From: Streptomyces puniciscabiei
GTDB taxonomy: Bacteria > Actinomycetota > Actinomycetes > Streptomycetales > Streptomycetaceae
NCBI RefSeq assembly: GCF_006715785.1
Contig: NZ_VFNX01000001.1
Span: 4,320,001 to 4,384,000, forward strand
Length of the DNA: 64,000 bases
Direction: 5' to 3'
Shown: positions 61,730 through 64,000 of the stretch, in pieces
Layout of the letters: each line of letters opens with the position of its first letter
Numbering within the stretch: position 1 is the stretch's first letter
The notes under the pieces: generated by a model
Databases searched by the model: none
The model's input: the letters and a program-made list of their open reading frames with translations, nothing else
Told to the model about the DNA's origin: nothing
Program-made: the position numbers and the translations under genes

Positions 61730-62544
61730 ACAAGGCCGCGCTCGTCGCAGCAGCGGCCGGCGGTCTGTCCGCCATCGGCGCCGGCGTCAGCCAGGCCGCC
61801 GACTATCCCGCGGGGTACAGCGGTGCCGCTCCAGCGTCGGCTCCTGAGTACCCCGCACCGCAGTACGCGGCTCCCCAGTACCCGCCGCCGCAGTACGCGC
61901 CGCCCCAGTACGCGCCGCCGCAGTACGCCGCTCCCCAGTACGCGCCGCCGCAGTACGCGCCGCCCCAGTACGCGCCGCCGCAGTACGCCGCTCCCCAGTA
62001 CGCGCCGCCGCAGTACGCGCCGCCGCAGTACGCGGCTCCCCAGTACGCACCGCAGCCGGGCGGTCCCCAGGCCGAGGCGGTGTCCCGCTCGACGGGTGCC
62101 GCGCAGGCCGCCGCTCCGCAGCCGTACGCCCCGCCGGTGATGCAGGCCCCTCCGCCTCCGCAGGCGCCGCCGCAGGTGCACGCCGCCAGCGCCAGCGCCA
62201 CGGCCTCCTCGGGAGGCGTCGCGCAGGCCTCCGGCCCGTCGTACGCCGCGCCGCAGGCCGCCGCGCCCCAGCAGTCGGCCCCGCAGGTCGTGCCGCAGGT
62301 CAGCCCGCAGTCGGCGCCCGAGGTCATGCCGCGGGTCGCGCCGCAGGTGGCCGTGCCCCAGACCTTCGGCGCCACGGAGGCCCCGCCGCATGTCGCCCCC
62401 CAGGTGAACCCGCAGGTGAACCCTCAGGTGAACCCGCTCGTCAACCCGCTGGTCGCGCCGGACGAACCGCAGGTGGCCCCGCTCGGCCTCGGACAGGTAG
62501 CGGCGCCTCCCGTCGGCCAGCTGGGCCTTCCCCGAATCGGCTGA
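61717..62544 (+). CDS. secreted Pro/Gln/Tyr-rich repeat protein
   Basis: A 275-residue product with a signal peptide (1-28, ending SQA-AD). Residues 48-110 are thirteen PQY units in the pentapeptide pattern [A/P]PQYA, a repeat of 15 bp at DNA level. The rest is Pro/Gln/Ala/Val-rich, with VNPQVNPQVNPLVNPLV near 230 and no cysteine. About 20 tyrosines are exposed. It looks like a structural or matrix protein and a possible substrate for oxidative cross-linking. It shares its start region with the family A genes. No enzyme motif is seen. Confidence 0.85.
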   Translation: MRKLHKAALVAAAAGGLSAIGAGVSQAADYPAGYSGAAPASAPEYPAPQYAAPQYPPPQYAPPQYAPPQYAAPQYAPPQYAPPQYAPPQYAAPQYAPPQYAPPQYAAPQYAPQPGGPQAEAVSRSTGAAQAAAPQPYAPPVMQAPPPPQAPPQVHAASASATASSGGVAQASGPSYAAPQAAAPQQSAPQVVPQVSPQSAPEVMPRVAPQVAVPQTFGATEAPPHVAPQVNPQVNPQVNPLVNPLVAPDEPQVAPLGLGQVAAPPVGQLGLPRIG

Positions 62545-62574
62545 TCGCGCGCAGCGATGTCCGCCGTCCCCACT

Positions 62575-62602
62575 CGATCTGCCACTCGTGACGCGCAGAT
62601 CG
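62575..62602 (+). promoter_or_regulatory. CGATCT-N16-AGATCG dyad, copy 3
   Basis: CGATCT (62575-62580) and AGATCG (62597-62602) lie 25 bases before the 62628 start. The spacer is 16 instead of 5 bases, that is, 11 bp (one helical turn) longer than in the two other family B genes. Confidence 0.5.
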
Positions 62603-62627
62603 CATTCGCTCGACCAACGGAGAAGTA

Positions 62628-62909
62628 ATGCGCAAGTTCCACAAGGCCGTCCTCGTGGGTGCTGCCGTCCTCGGCAGTGTCGGTTCGCTCGGCCTCAACA
62701 CCGCCTTCGCCCACGGTGAGCCGGGCCATGACGACCTCGACGTCACCCAGGGCATCGAGTGCCGCTCGCACGACATGAACATCGATGTGCTCGGCAGCGT
62801 CGGCGCCGTCAACGGCCTGGCGGGCAACCTGCTGAACGGCGAGGGCAACCCGGGCGCGCAGGAGACCCACCTCGGTTCGGACATGGGGTGCAACAGCAAG
62901 GCGCTCTGA
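62628..62909 (+). CDS. small secreted protein, family B (LNGEG type), copy 3
   Basis: A 93-residue product with signal peptide (1-28, ending AFA-HG). The core SHDMNIDVLGSVGAVNGL, GNLLNGEGNPGAQ and DMGCNSKAL matches the 59721 and 60234 products; cysteines in IECRSH and MGCNS are conserved. It is more divergent than the other two are from each other and is on the opposite strand. GGAGAAG precedes the ATG. Function unknown. Confidence 0.87.
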   Translation: MRKFHKAVLVGAAVLGSVGSLGLNTAFAHGEPGHDDLDVTQGIECRSHDMNIDVLGSVGAVNGLAGNLLNGEGNPGAQETHLGSDMGCNSKAL

Positions 62910-62934
62910 CCGGCCGCGCCGCACGCTCATGGAC

Positions 62935-62976
62935 AGCGCCGGACCACTCCCACGACCGCGGGGAGGGTCCGGCGCT
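62935..62976 (+). terminator. terminator of the 62628 gene
   Basis: An 11-bp stem AGCGCCGGACC (62935-62945) with complement at 62966-62976; the loop can pair further (ACTCCC with GGGAG). CTTCTGTG follows. Confidence 0.8.
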
Positions 62977-63042
62977 CTTCTGTGTGCCGCCGTATCGCCG
63001 TGCCGCCGTATCGCCGTCCGGCGTCCGTCACTGGCCGTAGGC

Positions 63043-63204
63043 CTACCGCAGCATCATGCGCTGCCGCTCCGGGGTGTGCTCGGCGAACAGCTGGTCCAGC
63101 CGCGCGTCGGTCTGCTCGCCGGGACCCTGCGTCAGCAAGGCGACGGCCGCCGCCGCCAGTTTCCGTGGTGTGTTGACCAGATCGGTCAAGGTCCTGCATG
63201 TCAA
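63043..63204 (-). CDS. possible short ORF or gene remnant
   Basis: A 53-codon frame with Streptomyces-like third positions in its 3' half and a helical product (LTDLVNTPRKLAAAAVALL, then LDQLFAEHTPERQRMMLR). Possible TTG starts at 63204 and 63189, both without a convincing ribosome-binding site. I recognise no family. It may be a small gene or the 3' remnant of a decayed one. The rest of the 62910-63248 gap holds a terminator and the methyltransferase promoter. Confidence 0.3.
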   Translation of the reverse strand: MTCRTLTDLVNTPRKLAAAAVALLTQGPGEQTDARLDQLFAEHTPERQRMMLR

Positions 63205-63248
63205 GGTCGTGCCATGGTCTGTCAGTTCTCCGGTCTAGGGTCGCCCGC

Positions 63249-63902
63249 ATGGCCGAGCCCTCTTTTCTGACCGCCGTCCGCGAGTCGTACGACACGGTCG
63301 CCGCCGATTACGTCGAACGCGTCCCCCCTCCAGCCGCGCTGGACCCGCTGTCCCGCGCGATGCTGGCGGGGTTCGCCGAACTCGTGCGGACGGCCGGTAC
63401 GGGGCCGGTCGCGGACCTGGGATGCGGCCCCGGCCGCGTGACGGCGCACCTGGCCGGCCTGGGAGTATCCGCCTTCGGCGTCGATCTGTCACCGCAGATG
63501 ATCGGGCTGGCCCGGCACGCCTATCCGAACCTGCGGTTCACCACGGGCTCGATGACCGCGCTGGAGATGGGGGACGACGAGCTCGGCGGCATCCTGGCCT
63601 GGTACTCCACCCACCACACGCCCCCGCAGTGGCTGCCGACGGTGTTCGCCGAGTTCCACCGCACGCTCGCGCCCGGCGGCTACCTGCTCTGGGGAGACTA
63701 TGTCGGCGACGAACGGCTGCGGCCGACCCAGGGCTACGGCCATCCCGTGTCCTACGAGTCGTATCTCCTGCCCCTGAACCGCGTGATCGGCCTGCTGGAG
63801 CAGGCCGGACTCGTCGTCACCGCGAGGCTCGAGCAGGAGCCTGGCGGACGGGTGAACAGACCGCACGCCTGCCTGCTGGCCCGCAAGCCCGAAAAGCCCT
63901 GA
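63249..63902 (+). CDS. class I SAM-dependent methyltransferase
   Basis: A 217-residue methyltransferase. The SAM motif VADLGCGPGRVTAHLAGLG (about residues 56-74) is followed by FGVDLSPQMIGLARHAYP and the post-motif region LAPGGYLLWGDYVGDE, typical of Methyltransf_11/25. The start is ATG at 63249; upstream in-frame sequence lacks domain character. The substrate is unknown. About 100 bases remain to the window end without a visible gene. Confidence 0.9.
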   Translation: MAEPSFLTAVRESYDTVAADYVERVPPPAALDPLSRAMLAGFAELVRTAGTGPVADLGCGPGRVTAHLAGLGVSAFGVDLSPQMIGLARHAYPNLRFTTGSMTALEMGDDELGGILAWYSTHHTPPQWLPTVFAEFHRTLAPGGYLLWGDYVGDERLRPTQGYGHPVSYESYLLPLNRVIGLLEQAGLVVTARLEQEPGGRVNRPHACLLARKPEKP

Positions 63903-64000
63903 CGGGGCTCGTCTGCGAGCCGCTCTGAGCAGCCGGTGATGGAGAGGGGGGGGCTGTGATGGACAGGGCCGCAGTTGTACGGGGCTCAGCAACCGGCGTC

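Overview
The window is very GC-rich, with strong codon bias, short intergenic gaps and many start/stop-overlapping gene pairs. Its gene set (citA, copZ/copA, a melC1/melC2 tyrosinase pair, TAT substrates, a wall-anchor-type protein, many small secreted proteins) is that of a Streptomyces chromosome. From memory, and not checked here, citA, copA/copZ and a second tyrosinase pair occur in the same order in Streptomyces coelicolor around SCO2736 to SCO2700. I see no rRNA, tRNA, CRISPR array, insertion sequence or prophage.

Layout. 0-3.3 kb: 3' part of a RecD-like helicase, citrate synthase, and a 640-base convergent intergenic region with several hairpins that may encode a small RNA. 3.3-6 kb: copper efflux operon copZ-copA behind a CsoR-type operator set in the promoter spacer. 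6-13.3 kb: PrsW-type protease, a TetR/MMPL divergent pair with a striking double dyad, a zinc alcohol dehydrogenase, an acetyltransferase and two regulators. 13.3-20.5 kb: myo-inositol catabolism (iolE divergent from iolC, a Cgl0159-type aldolase, iolB, iolD, mmsA), closed by a textbook terminator. 20.8-26.3 kb: amino-acid permease, GNAT acetyltransferase, and an ABC exporter whose ATPase is fused to an extracytoplasmic S15-type hydrolase.

26.4-28.9 kb: small secreted proteins, including three tandem 110-residue paralogues. 29.2-49.1 kb: an exopolysaccharide locus with initiating glycosylphosphotransferase, Wzx/Wzy/Wzz-like proteins, three GT4 and one GT14 glycosyltransferases, a GDP-mannose 3,5-epimerase, a PIG-L deacetylase, a WcaF-like acetyltransferase, a cytidylyltransferase/CDP-alcohol phosphotransferase pair, and four secreted proteins (two paralogous beta-propeller/FnIII proteins, a beta-helix lyase-like protein, a Cys-rich protein). 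49.1-54.6 kb: a Tyr- and His-rich wall-anchor-like protein, a long-chain acyl-CoA ligase, a helical secreted protein, a kilobase of non-coding degenerate repeats, and a VKOR-type disulfide enzyme.

54.7-57.7 kb: tyrosinase with its chaperone, and a free-standing condensation-domain protein. 57.9-62.9 kb: an island of eight small secreted proteins in at least three paralogous families (two, four or no cysteines in the mature part, plus a Tyr-rich PQY-repeat protein and a collagen-like one). They share start-site blocks and a CGATCT/AGATCG leader dyad and are bounded by strong terminators. The window ends with a SAM methyltransferase.

The most unusual content is the extracellular programme in the right half: a polysaccharide locus with sugar and alcohol-phosphate modifying enzymes, oxidative enzymes (tyrosinase, VKOR), and about a dozen small secreted Cys- or Tyr-bearing proteins with no function I can name. 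That these form one cell-surface system is inference.
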